Positions 48,401 to 58,787 of a DNA stretch of 64,000 nucleotides are shown here, in pieces. The notes under the pieces were generated by a model. It was not told the origin of the DNA and ran no database searches. It saw only the letters and a program-made list of their open reading frames with translations. The stretch comes from Canna indica (taxonomy: Eukaryota > Streptophyta > Magnoliopsida > Zingiberales > Cannaceae), in contig CP136898.1 of assembly GCA_034359265.1 (NCBI GenBank), positions 64,501 to 128,500 of the forward strand. The letters are read 5' to 3'. A program made the translations under genes and the position numbers. Every line of letters starts with the position of its first letter. Position 1 is the first letter of the stretch.

Positions 48401-49876
48401 AAGCCAAGCCAAGCCAAGCCAAGCCCAGCCAAGCTGAGCCACGCCGAGTCGGGTTAAGCCAAGTCAAGCCAAGCCCAGCCAAGCCAAACCTATCCTAGCC
48501 AACCTCAAATCATGTGTAGAATTTTTTTCGAACTCAATTGAACTTCGTTTTCAGTTCTGTCAGATTTTTTGCAAGCATGGCTTGGCTTGGCTAGGCTAGT
48601 CTCGGCTTGGATAGCGAAGCCTAGCCAAGCTTGATGTGAGCCTGGCTTGGCATGGCTCGGCTTGGCTCCTCTTGGCTTAGCTTGGCTGGGCTTGGCTCGG
48701 CTCGGCTTGGCTCAGTTTTGCTTTGGCTTTGCTTGGCTTGACTTGGCTTAGCACGGCTTGGCTTGACTGGGATTGGCTGGGCTTCGCTAGGCTCAACTAG
48801 GTTCGACTCGGCTCGGCTCTGCAAGGCTAGGCTCAAGTCACTTCAGCTTGTCTCATCCCGGCTAGGATAGGCAGTTGGCTCGATTAGGCGTTAACAACTC
48901 GGTGTAGCTTAACAAATAGATAGACTAAGCCGAGCCGAGCAAGATGAGCCTAACCGAGTCTGTGCCAGTTCGTGCAGAGCTAAGTGTGCCAAACTGAGCC
49001 AAGCTCGGTTCAGCCAAGCCAAGCTGAGCCGAGCCGAGCCGAGCCAATCCAAGCCAAGCTAAGCTAAGCCAAGCCAAGCCAAGCTGAGCTGAGCCAAGCC
49101 CAACCAAGCCAAGCTGAGATGAGCCGAGCCATGCCATGCCAAGCTCACATCAAGCTTGGCTAGGCTTGGCTATCCAAGCCTAGACTAGCCTAGCCAAGCC
49201 AAGCCATGCTTGCAAAAAATTTGACAGAACTGAAAACGGAATTCAATTGAGTTCGAAAAAAATTCTACGCATGATGTGAGGTTGGCTAGGAAAGGTTTGG
49301 CATGGCTGGGCTTGGCTTGACTTGGCTTGACACTGCTTGGCTTGGCTCAGCTTGGCTTGGCTTGGCTTGGCTTGGCTTGGCTTGGCTTGGCTTGGCTTGG
49401 CTAGGCTCGGCTTGGCTCGACTCTGCTCGGCTCGGCTCTGCTAGGCTAGGCTCAGGTTAGCTCAGTTTGGATCGTCTCAGCTAGGATAAGCAGTTGGTCC
49501 GGTTAGGCGCGAATGGCTCGGCTTGGCTAGGCTCGACTAGACTCGGCTCGTCTTAGCTTGGCTGAACTGAGCTTGGCTCTGTTTGGCGCACTTAGTTCAG
49601 CTCGAACCGGCTCGGACTCGATTAAGCTCAACTTCATCTAGGCTCGACTTAGCCTATCTATTTGTTAACCTACGCCGAGTCGTTCACGCCTAACCGAGCC
49701 AACTGCCTATCGTAGTAGAGGCGAGCCAAGCTAAAGTGACCTGAGCCTAGCCTAGCAGAGTCGACCCGAGTCGAGCCTAGTTTAGCCCAGCAAAGCCAAG
49801 CCAAGCCCAGCCAAGTTTGATGTGAGGTTGGCTTGGCTTGGCTTTGCTGGGCTTGGATAGGCTAGGTTTGCCCAGC
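36451..49876 (+). repeat. Segmental duplication of satellite 1, copy B
   Basis: This is the counterpart of 1,530-15,680, sharing box order, orientation and rare variants (for example GTTATGCGTTAACGAC at 36,57x and 1,67x). Relative to copy A it lacks about 1.55 kb at position 44,004 and carries one extra F monomer of 780 bp (47,293-48,072). At the right end it shares GATAGGCTAGGTTTGCCCAG with copy A and then diverges. Confidence 0.85.
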
Positions 49877-50571
49877 TGAATTGACCTGAGTCTAGCCTTG
49901 CAGAGCCGAGCCTAGTCGAGCCTAATTGAGCCTAACTAAGCCCAGCCAAGCCGAGCCGAGCCGAGCCAAGCCGAGCTGAGCCAATCCAAGTCGAGCCAAG
50001 CCGAGCCGAGCCAAGCCAAGCCAAGCCAAGCCGAGTCGATCCAAGCCAATCCAAGCGAAGCCAAGCCGAGCCCAGCCAAGCCCAGCCAATCCTAGCTAAG
50101 CCAAGCCTCGGCTAGGCGTGAATGACTCAGCGTAGCTTAACAAATAGATAGGCTAAGTTGTGCCGAGACGAGCGAAGTTGAGCTTAATTGAGTCCGAGCC
50201 GGTTCGAGCTGAGCTAAGTGTGTCAAACTGAGCCAAGCTTAGTTCAGCCAAGCTAAGACGAGCCGAGTCTAGTCGAACCTAGCTAAGACGAGCCGTTCGC
50301 GCCTAACCGAACCAACTGCTTATCCTAGCTGAGACGAGCCAAACTGAGCTGACCTGAGCCTAGCCTAGCAGAGTCGAGCCGAGCCGAGTCGAGCCAAGTT
50401 GAGCCTTGCTAAGCCCAGCCAAGCCAAGCCAAGCCAAGTCAAGTCAAGCCAAGCCAAACCAACTCAAGCCAAGCCAAGTCAAGTTAAGCCAAGCCAAGCC
50501 CAGCCAAGCCGAGCCGTGTCCAGCCAAGTCAAGCCAAGCCAAGCCCAGCCAAGCCAAACCTAGCCTAGCCA

Positions 50572-50840
50572 AATTTTTTTAAACTAAGGGTGTTTTTGTA
50601 ATTATGTAAGAAGGGTTAAAATTAAAACCCTAGTCATCTAAGCCGGCGGTTGCTGCTTGCTCCCATTTGAAAAGTTCTCCACCACCCGTTGCTCCACTCT
50701 GGCGACAAAATTCGGCGTCAGAATCCGGCGACCAGCTTCGGCGACTAGCTCCGGCACTCTGGCGATGAATTCCGGCGGAAAAAATAGCATTTTTCACTAT
50801 TTTTAATGATATTTCTCTCTCATTCACTTCTCTTCTTCAT
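50572..50840 (+). mobile_element. 5' leader of a hAT-type element
   Basis: Satellite ends at CTAGCCAAATTTTTTT, a point where an R box would normally continue, and non-satellite DNA starts with AAACTAAGGGTGTTTTTG. It contains AAAACCCTAG and then several TCCGGCGA/TTCGGCGA words, typical of a GC-rich plant 5' leader. The true terminal inverted repeat could not be identified. The minus-strand ORF here is not considered real. Confidence 0.5.
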
Positions 50841-51387
50841 ATCATTATTTTTTTCTTGCTTTTTAGGTTGTTTTTTGTTTTTCCAACTTCTTTCAATTTT
50901 ATTTCTATTTTTATTTCTTTTTTTTTCCTTTTTTTTTCTCCCATTTTCTATTCTGTTTTCTTGTTTTGCCAGTTTCTTTTAGATTTTTTTTTCTTTACTT
51001 CTTTTTTTTTCTTGTTTCTTTCTTATTTGCTGCTCTTTTTTTTACTTCTGTTCAGTTTTTTTTTCTTTTTCTTTCATACTTCTTTTCTTTACTTTTTTTA
51101 ATGTCTCTATTCTATTTTTGTTTCTTTTTGTTTCTTTTTTTTCATTTTTTCACTTCTATTTTTTTACTTCTATTAATTTGTTTGTTCATTCTTTTTTTTA
51201 CTTCAGAAAGTATATTTTTTCTCCTTTTTTTTTCTTTCATTTGATCATTTCAGTTCAGTTTTCTCTTTATGTTTTTATTTTTTTTTCCTGTTTCATTCAT
51301 TTCAATTTTCATTTGATCATTTGAATGAGAACTTCTCATTCAACTTTTTTAAAATTTCTGAAAATGTTGATGTTTAAATTTGTAGGA
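50841..51387 (+). other. T-rich tract, probable 5' intron of the hAT element
   Basis: About 500 bp consist largely of T with scattered C, ending in TTTGTAG before GATTTACAAATC. That is compatible with a 3' splice site just ahead of the transposase start. The hydrophobic Phe-rich ORFs in this tract are composition artefacts. The donor site was not located. Confidence 0.45.
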
Positions 51388-51403
51388 TTTACAAATCAAA
51401 ACA

Positions 51404-52333
51404 ATGGCAAGCCAATGATCTTCACAAGGCTCAAGGGCTGCTTCAAGGACAGATCCAGGTTGGAAATATTCCCACTCTTTAGATGAAAATGATACCAATA
51501 CCATTGTCTGTAATTTTTGTGGGAAAATTACAAGGGGAGGGATCACAAGAGCCAAGCAACACTTGATGGGAAAGAAGGGAAATGTTTCTGCATGTACTAA
51601 ATGTCCAAAGGAAGTAAGAGAAGAATTGTGGGATCTTCTAAGAGGGAAAAAGAAGCAAGAGAGTGCAGAAATTGCAAGTGCTAGAAACATCGATCTTGAA
51701 AATTTGGGCTATGGTGATAGTGAAAGTGAAGAAGAAATTAATGAGGGATTTGGAGAAGTTGTTGCTAAGGCTAGTCATGCTAGTGGGAGTAAGAAATTGA
51801 AAGGCCCGATAGACTTGTTTTGTAGAAAACCTGAAACTACCATTGAGAAGAGGAAAAAGGAAAGGTTGAGGGAAACAAGTATAAGAGAGACATGTGACAA
51901 AGAAACAACAGCTAGGGTCCATCAATATATAGCTCGATTTTGGTACCAAGCTGGATTGTCATTTAATTGCATCAAATTGAAGAGCTTTCATGATATGCTT
52001 GCAGCCATTTCAAGATTTGGGCCAAATTTGCGAGCTCCAAGCTATCATGAGATACGAGTTCCACTTCTCAAGAAGGAGATGGAGTATACCCAAAGCTTGT
52101 TGAAGGGCCATAAGGAGCATTGGGACAAACATGGATGTTCACTTATGTCACATGCATGGACTGATAGGAAGCAAAGATGCTTGATAAATTTTTTGGTGAA
52201 CTCTCCCGCCGGAACAATGTTTGTTAGATCTATTGATGGATCTAAATTTGTGAAAACCGGTGAAAAATTGTTTGAGTTACTTGATTCTCTTGTGGAGGAA
52301 ATTGGAGAAGACAAAGTTGTTCAAGTAATAACA
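51404..52333 (+). pseudogene. hAT transposase, N-terminal part (BED finger plus start of DUF659)
   Basis: The probable original start is ATG at 51404, but the fifth codon is TGA (51416-51418), in frame with the rest. From 51419 the frame is open through the satellite junction to 52423. Domains in order: a BED-type zinc finger (VCNFCGKITRGGITRAKQH, with further Cys in VSACTKCP), an acidic linker (SESEEEIN), a basic stretch (EKRKKERLRE), then the region leading into DUF659 (NCIKLKSFHDMLAA, EMEYTQSLLKGHKEHW, SHAWTDRKQRCL). It ends at VVQVIT, where relatives usually continue DN. The hAT catalytic residues and C-terminal dimerisation domain are missing, so it cannot transpose. GTTGTTCAAG flanks TAATAACA at the junction (52316-52343), after which pentamers begin. 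The next ATG in frame is at 51563. Confidence 0.85.
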
Positions 52334-54850
52334 GTTGTTCAAGCCAAGCCAAGCCAATCCGAGCCAAGCCAAGCCGAGCCAAGCCGAGCCAAGCCAAGCC
52401 TAGCTAAGCCAAGCCTCGGTTAGGCGTGAACGACTCGGCATAACTTAACAAATAGATAGGCTAAGTCGAGCCGAGACGAGCAAAGTTGAGCTTAATCCAG
52501 TCTGAGCCGGTTCGAGCTGAGCTAAGTGTGCCAAACAGAGCCAAACTCAGTTCAGCCAAGCTAAGACGAGCCGAGTCTAGTCGAGCCTAGCTAAGCCGAG
52601 ACGTTCGCGCCTAACCGAACCAACTGCTTATCCTAGCTGAGATGAGGCAAACTGAGCTGACCTGAGCCTAGCCTAGCAGAGCCGAGCCGAGCCGAGCTGA
52701 GTCGAGCCAAGTTGAGCCTTGCTAAGCCCAGGCAAGCCAAGCCAAGCCAAGCCAAGCCAAGCCGAGCCGTGTCAAGCCAAGTCAAGCCAAGCCCAGCCAA
52801 GCCAAACCTATCCTAGCCAACCTCACATCATGTGTAGAATTTTTTTTGAACTCAATTGAACTCCGTTTTCAGTTCTATCAGATTTTTTGCAAGCATGGCT
52901 TGGCTTGGCTAGGCTAGTCTCAGCTTGGATAGCCAAGCCTAGCCAAGCTTGATGTGAGCTTGGCTTGGCACAGCTCGGCTTGGCTCATCTCGGCTTGGCT
53001 TCGCTGGGCTCGGCTCGGCTCGGCTCGGCTCGGCTTGGCTCAGCTTAGCTTGGCTTGGCTCAGCTTAGCTTAGCTTGGCTTTGCTTGGCTGGGCTTGCCT
53101 TGGCTTGGCTTGGCTCGACTTGGCTCGGCTAATCACGACTCAGCTCGGCTTGGCTAGACTGGGCTTGGCTGTTCTTCGCTAGGCTCTACTAGGTTTGACT
53201 CGGCTCGGCTCTGCAAGGCTAGGCTCAAGTCACTTCAGCTTATCTCATCTCGGCTAGGATAGGCAGTTGGCTCGGTTAGGCGTTAATGATTCGGTGTAGC
53301 TTAACAAATAGATAGGCTAAGCCGAGCCGAGCCGAGCAAGATGAGCCTAACCGAGTCTGTGCCGGTTCGTGCAGAGCTAAGTGTGCCAAACCGAGCCAAG
53401 CTCGGTTCAGCCAAGCCAAGAAAAGTCAAGCCAAGCCGAGCCGAGCCGAGCCGAGCCCAACCAAGCCAAGCCGAGATGAGCCGAGCCGTGCCAAGCCAAG
53501 CTCACATCAAGCTTGGCTAGGCTTGGCTAACCAAGCCGAGACTAGCCTAGCCAAGCCAAGACATGCTTGCAAAAAAATTGACAAAACTGAAAACGGAGTT
53601 CAATTGAGTTCGAAAAAAATTCTACGCATGATGTGAGGTTGGCTAGGATAGGTTTGGCTTGGCTGGGCTTGGCTTGACTTGGCTTGACACGGCTCGGCTT
53701 GGCTCAGCTTGGCTGGGCTTGGCCTGGCTTAGCTTGGCTTGGCTTGGCTTGGCTTGGCTTGGCTTGGCTTGGCTTGGCTTGGCTTGGCTCGGCTGGGCTT
53801 AGCAAGGCTCAACTTGGCTCGACTCAGCTCGGCTCTGCTAGGCTAGGCTCAGGTTAGCTCAGTTTGAATTGTCTCAGGTAGGATAAGCAGTTGGTTCGGT
53901 TAGGCGCGAACGGCTCGGCTTGGCTAGGCTCGACTAGACTCGGCTCGTCTTAGCTTGGCTCGATTTGGCGCACTTAGCTCAGCTCGAACCGGCTCGAACT
54001 CAATTAAGCTCAACTTTGCTCGTCTCGTCTCGGCTCGGCTTAGCCTATCTATTTGTTAAGCTACGTTGAGTCGTTCACGCCTAACCGAGCCAACTGCCTA
54101 TCATAGCAAAGACGAGCCATGCTAAAGTGACCTGAGCCTAGCCTAGCAGAGCCGAGCCGAGTCGAGCCTAGTTTAGCCCAGCCAAGCCAAGCCCAGCCAA
54201 GTTTGATGTGAGGTTGGCTTGGCTTGGCTTGGCTGGGCTTGGATAGGCTAGGCTTGCCCTGCAAAGAATCTAATAGAACTGAAAATGGAGTTCAAATGAG
54301 TTCGAAAAAAATTATATGCATGATGTGAGGTTGGCTTGGTTAGGCTTGGCTAGACTGCGCTTGCCTAGGCTTGGCTTGGCTTGGCTCGGTTTGGCACACT
54401 TAGCTCTGCTCGAACCGGCTCGGACTCGGTTAGGCTCAACTTCGCTCGGCTCGGCTCGGCTCGGCTTAGCATATCTTTTTGTTAAGCTACGCCTTGTCAG
54501 TCACGCCTAACCGAGCCAACTGTCTATCCCAGCCGAGACGAGCCAAGCTGAATTGACCTGAGTCTAGCCTTGCAAAGCCGAGCCGAGTCGAGCCTAATTG
54601 AGCCTAACTAAGCCCAGCTAAGCCAAGCCAAGCTAAGCCAAGCCAAGCCGAGCCAAGTCGAGCCGAGCCAATCCAAGCCGAGCCAAGCCCAGCCGAGCCA
54701 AGCCCAGCCAAGCCAAGCCAAGCTGAGCCGAGCCGAGCCAAGCCGAGCCAAGCCAAGCCGAGCCAAGCCGAGCCTAGCCGAGCCGAGCCGAGCCGAGCCG
54801 AGCCAAGCCTAGCTAGGCCAAGCCTCGGTTAGGCGTGAACGACTCGGCTT
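52334..54850. repeat. Satellite 1 array, block 3, regular part
   Basis: After the transposase junction the sequence matches 16,350-16,867 closely (GCCTCGGTTAGGCGTGAACG and what follows). It then continues through boxes R 52821, F 53564 and F 54255. At 16,867 the corresponding R box was interrupted by the non-satellite insertion, so this block shows the uninterrupted form. No gene is seen. Confidence 0.9.
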
Positions 54851-55707
54851 AGCTTAACAAATAGATAGGCTTGGCTTGGCTCAGCTTGACTTGGCTTAGC
54901 TTGGCTTGGCTTGGATTGATTTGGTTTGGCTGGTCTTAGCTTGGCTAATCTTATCTAGGCTGAGCTTGGCTCGGTTTGGCTCAGGTAAGCTCTACTCGAA
55001 CTGGCTCTGTCATAGACTTGGTTTGGCTCAGCTCCGCTCAGTTGGCTTAGCCTAACTATTTGTTAAGCTTGGCTCAGTTTAGCTTAGCTTGGCTCGACTT
55101 GCCTCCTGTTGGCTCGGTTAGGCGTGAACAGCTTAATGTAGCTTAACAAATAGATATGCTAAGCCAAGCCGAGTGGAGCTGAGCCAAATTGAGTCTCTGA
55201 CAGAGCCGGTACGAGCAGAGCTAAATTGAGCCAAACCAAGCCAAGCTCAGTTCAGCCAAGTCGAGCCAAGCTCAGCCTAGCCAAGCTCAACCTAGCTAAG
55301 CCAAGCCATGCCGAGCCAAGCCAAGCCAAGCCAAGCCAAGCCAAGCTGAGTCAAGCCCAGCCAAGCCAACCTCACATTATGCGTTGAATTTTTTTCGAAC
55401 TCATTTGAACTTCGTTTTCAGTTCTATCAGATTAATTTAAGAGCCAACAGAGCCGGTTCGAGCAGAGCTAAGCTGAGCCAAACTCAGTTCAGCTAAGTCC
55501 AGCCGAGCCGAGCCAAGCTTAGCATGACTAAGCCAAGACCAGCCAAACCAAGCCAAGCCTAGCCAAGCCAAGCCCAGCCAAGCCTAACTAAGTCTCTAAC
55601 AGAGTCGGTTCGAGCAGAGCTAAGCTGAGCCAAACCGAGCCAAGCTCAGTTTAGCCAAGCCGAGCTCAGCCTGGCTAAGCCCAACCAAGCAAAGCCAAGC
55701 CGAGCTT

Positions 55708-55866
55708 ACATCATGCGTAGAATTTTTTTCGAACTCATTTGAACTCCGTTTTCAGTTCTGTAAGATTCTTTGGAACCATTAGTTTCCTAACTATTTTTCG
55801 AAAATTAATCTAAAAGAACTGAAAACAGAGTTCAAATGAGTTCGAAAAAAATTCTACGCATGACGA
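55708..55866. repeat. 160-bp palindromic element at array edge (first)
   Basis: TCATGCGTAGAATTTTTTTC at the left is mirrored by GAAAAAAATTCTACGCATGA at the right. The arms continue through the full box, and the centre contains CCTAACTATTTTTCGAAAATTAATC. It is a complete foldback whose arms are the satellite 1 box. Confidence 0.85.
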
Positions 55867-56906
55867 GAGGTTGTCTTGGCTGGGCTTGGCTTGGCTTGGC
55901 TAGGCTTGGCTCAGCTCGGCTCGGCATGGCTAGGCTTGGCTCCGCTCGGCTCGGCTTGGCTATGATAGGTTAAGCTCAGCTCAGTTTAGCTTAGCTTGGC
56001 TCGACTTGGCTCTTGTTGGCTTGGTTGGGCTTAGCCAGGCTGAGCTCGGCTCGGCTTGGCTGAACTGAGCTTTGCTCGGTTTGGCTCAGCTTAGCTATGC
56101 TCGAACTAACTCTGTTAGAGACTTGGTTAGGCTTGGCTGGGCTAGGCTTAGTCAGGCTGAGCTTTGCTCGGCTCGACTGGACTTGGCTGAACTGAGCTTG
56201 GCTCGGTTTGGCTCAGCTTAGCTCTGCTCGAATCGGCTCTGTCAAAGACTCGATTAGGCTTGGCTTGGCTCGGCTAGACTAGGCTTTGCTTGGCTTCGCT
56301 TGGCTTGGCTGGGATTAGCTAGACTGAGCTTGGCTCAACTAAGCTCTGCTCGAATCGGCTCTGTCATAGACTCGATTTGGCTCAATTGCGCTCAGCTCGG
56401 CTTAGCCTATCTATTTGTTACGCTACGTCGAGCCGTTCACGCCTAATCGAGCCAACATGAGCCAAGTCGAGCCAAGCTCACATCATGCATATAATTTTTT
56501 TGAACTCATTTAAACTCCGTTTTCACTCCGGCTGGGCTTGGTTCGACTAGGCTTGTTTTGACTAGGCTCAGGTCAGGTCAGCTCAGCTCGGCTCGGCTCG
56601 ACTAGGATAAACTAAGTTCGGCTCAGGTTAGCTTAGCTTGGCTCGACTTGGCTCATGTTGGCTCGGTTAGGCGTGAATGACTCAACGTAGCTTAACAAAT
56701 AGATAGGCTAAGCTGAGCGAAGCGGAGCCTAACCGAGACTCTGACAGAACTGGTTCGAGAAGAGCTAAGTTGAGCCAAATCGAGCCAAGCTTAGTTCAGC
56801 CAAGCCGAGCCGAGCCAAGCTCAGTCTAGCCTAGCCGAGCCAAGCTCAGCCTAGCCGAGCCAAGCCAAGCCAAACTGAGCCAAGCCAAGCCCAGCCAAGC
56901 CAACCT

Positions 56907-57067
56907 CATATCATGCGTAGAATTTTTTTCAAACTCATTTGAACTCCGTTTTCAGTTCTATCAGATTAATTTTAGAAAAATAGTTAGGAAAATCATTGTT
57001 CCAAAGAATATTACAGAACTGAAAACGGAGTTCAAATGAGTTCGAAAAAAAATCTACACATGATATG
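56907..57067. repeat. 160-bp palindromic element at array edge (second, inverted)
   Basis: Its arms are the same as those of 55708-55866, but its centre (ATTAATTTTAGAAAAATAGT and on) is the reverse complement of the first element's centre, so the two lie in opposite orientation. Its right end is the exact border with satellite 2. Confidence 0.85.
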
Positions 57068-58787
57068 ACAAAACTAATTAATGTGTACTCGGTATGAACT
57101 ACTTATAATTTTTTGAACTCGATATTGCTTTTAGAATTTCTTTAAGGCTCATTTTAACTCCGAATCCAGTTCTGTCAGGTCCGCTGCGAGCATGATTTTT
57201 CGGGTCATTTTACAAGAATGACTGCGTATTTTTTGGACACCATTTTATATTTTTCGTGACTCCTAAAAGAGTTAAATTGCAAAATAAAATATATAATGAA
57301 TTTTAAAAATTAGCAAAGTGTCCCATGAATATTCTACTCTGCAAGCCGGTTTCAACCATGTGTGGTTCACTGAAAGCAGACTCCGTATAAATTAGTTATG
57401 ATTTTCTGAACCCAATATTACTTTAAGAATTTCTCCATGGCTCATTTTAACTCAGAATCCATTTCTGTTAGATCCGTTGCGAGCGTGATTTTCGTGGACA
57501 TTATTTTACAAGACCGACTGCCTATTTTTCGAACATCGTTTCATATTTTTTGTGCCTCCTGAAAGAGTTTAATTACAGAAATAAAATATATAATGAATTT
57601 TAAAAATTAGCAAAGTATCCCACGAATATTCTACTCTGCAAGCCAGTTTCAATCATGTGCGGTTCGCTGAAAGCGGACTCTGTATGAATTAGTTATGATT
57701 TTCCGAACTAGATATTGCTTCCAGAATTTCTATATGACTCATTTTAACTCCGAATCTAGTTCTGTCGGGTCCGCTACGAGTATGATTTTTCTTTACATTT
57801 TACAAGTCTTACTGCATATTTTTCGGACACCGTTTCATATTTTTCATGCCTCCTGAAATAGTTAAATTATAAAAATAAAATATATAACGAATTTTAAAAA
57901 TTAGCAAAGTATCCCACGAATATTCTACTTTGCAAGCTAGTTTCAGCCATGTGTGGTTCGTTGAAAGCGGACTCCGTATGAATTAGTTATGATTTTCTAT
58001 TGTTTTCAAAATTTGTCCAGGCCTCATTTTAACTTCGAAACTAGTTCTGTCAAGTCCGATGCGAGCGTGATTTTCCGGGACATTTTACAAGACTGACTTC
58101 GTATTTTTCAAACACCGTTACATATTTTTCGTGACTCCTAAAATAGTTAAATTGTAAAAATAAAATATATAACGAATTTTAAAAATTAGCAAAGTGTCCC
58201 ACGAATATTCTACTCTTCAAGCTGGTTTCAACCATGTGTGGTTCGCTGATAACGGACTCCGAATGAATTAGTTATGATTTTATGAACCTAATACTAATTC
58301 CAAAATTTCTCCAGGGCTCATTTTAACTTTGTCATGTCCGCTATGAGCGTGATTTTCCTTGTCATTTTACAAGACTGACTCCATATTTTTGGGACGTTGT
58401 TTCATATTTTTCGAGTCTCCTAAAAGATTTAAATTGCAAAAATAAAATATATAATGAATTTCAAAAATTAGCAAAGTGTCCGACGAATATTCTACTCTGT
58501 AAGCCGGTTTCAGCCATGTGTCGTTCGCTAAAAACGGACTACGTATGAATTAGTTATGATTTTTCGAATCTGATATTGCTTCCAGAATTTCTCCAGAGCT
58601 CATTTTAACTCCGAATCCAGTTCTGTCAGGTCCCCTGCGAGCGTGATTTTCCTAGCCATTTTACAAGTCTCACTATTTATTTTTCGGACATAGTTTCATA
58701 TTTTTCATATCTTCTAAAAAAATTAAATTGCAAAAATAAAATAAATTATGAATTTTAAAAATTAGTAAAGTGTCCCATGAATATTTT
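57068..58787 (-). repeat. Satellite 2 array, orientation 1 (about 6 monomers of about 290 bp)
   Basis: The CTCATTTTAACTCCGAATCC landmark recurs at about 57,148, 57,441, 57,738, 58,023, 58,317 and 58,599, i.e. every 282-297 bp. Other fixed words are GAATATTCTACTCTGCAAGC and TTAGTTATGATTTTC. There are AT-rich stretches with short GC-rich landmarks, and no coding potential or transposon ends. Confidence 0.9.

Larger units (their letters stand above)
27504..50571. repeat. Satellite 1 array, block 2
   Basis: Box starts: F 28191 (partial), R 29082, R 29473, F 29658 (partial), R 30797, F 31128, R 31618 (partial, fused to a loop sequence), F 32309, F 32949, R 34006, F 34598, R 35386, R 36239, R 36948, R 37826, R 38855, R 39497, R 40324, R 41298, R 42074, R 43548, R 44260, R 44955 (deleted), F 45707, R 46278, F 47227, F 47999, R 48503, F 49207. 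Orientation is mixed up to 36 kb and mainly R from 36 to 45 kb, as in block 1. No gene is supported; all ORFs are pentamer translations on both strands. Confidence 0.95.
54851..57067. repeat. Satellite 1, diverged edge subfamily
   Basis: Monomers here are shorter and less regular. The usual loop stretch ACTCGATTAAGCTCAACTTCG is replaced by forms such as GGCTCTGTCATAGACTTGG and GAGTCTCTGACAGAGCC. Boxes: R 55370, paired R/F 55708-55866, R 56480 (truncated), paired R/F 56907-57067. This is what an unhomogenised satellite edge would look like. Confidence 0.8.

Noticed and set aside
385..49137. Dozens of long ORFs encoding PSQAK-, LGLAW- or LGSAR-type repeats
   Set aside because: They occur on both strands and in overlapping frames, follow the 5-bp period exactly, vary in length from copy to copy, and have no domain or conserved start. 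They are translations of satellite DNA.
50856..51324. Phe-rich membrane-like ORFs
   Set aside because: They arise from the T-rich tract (TTT = Phe) in front of the transposase, which is most likely an intron.
51349..51949. Two minus-strand ORFs over the transposase
   Set aside because: They are antisense shadows of the BED/DUF659 reading frame.
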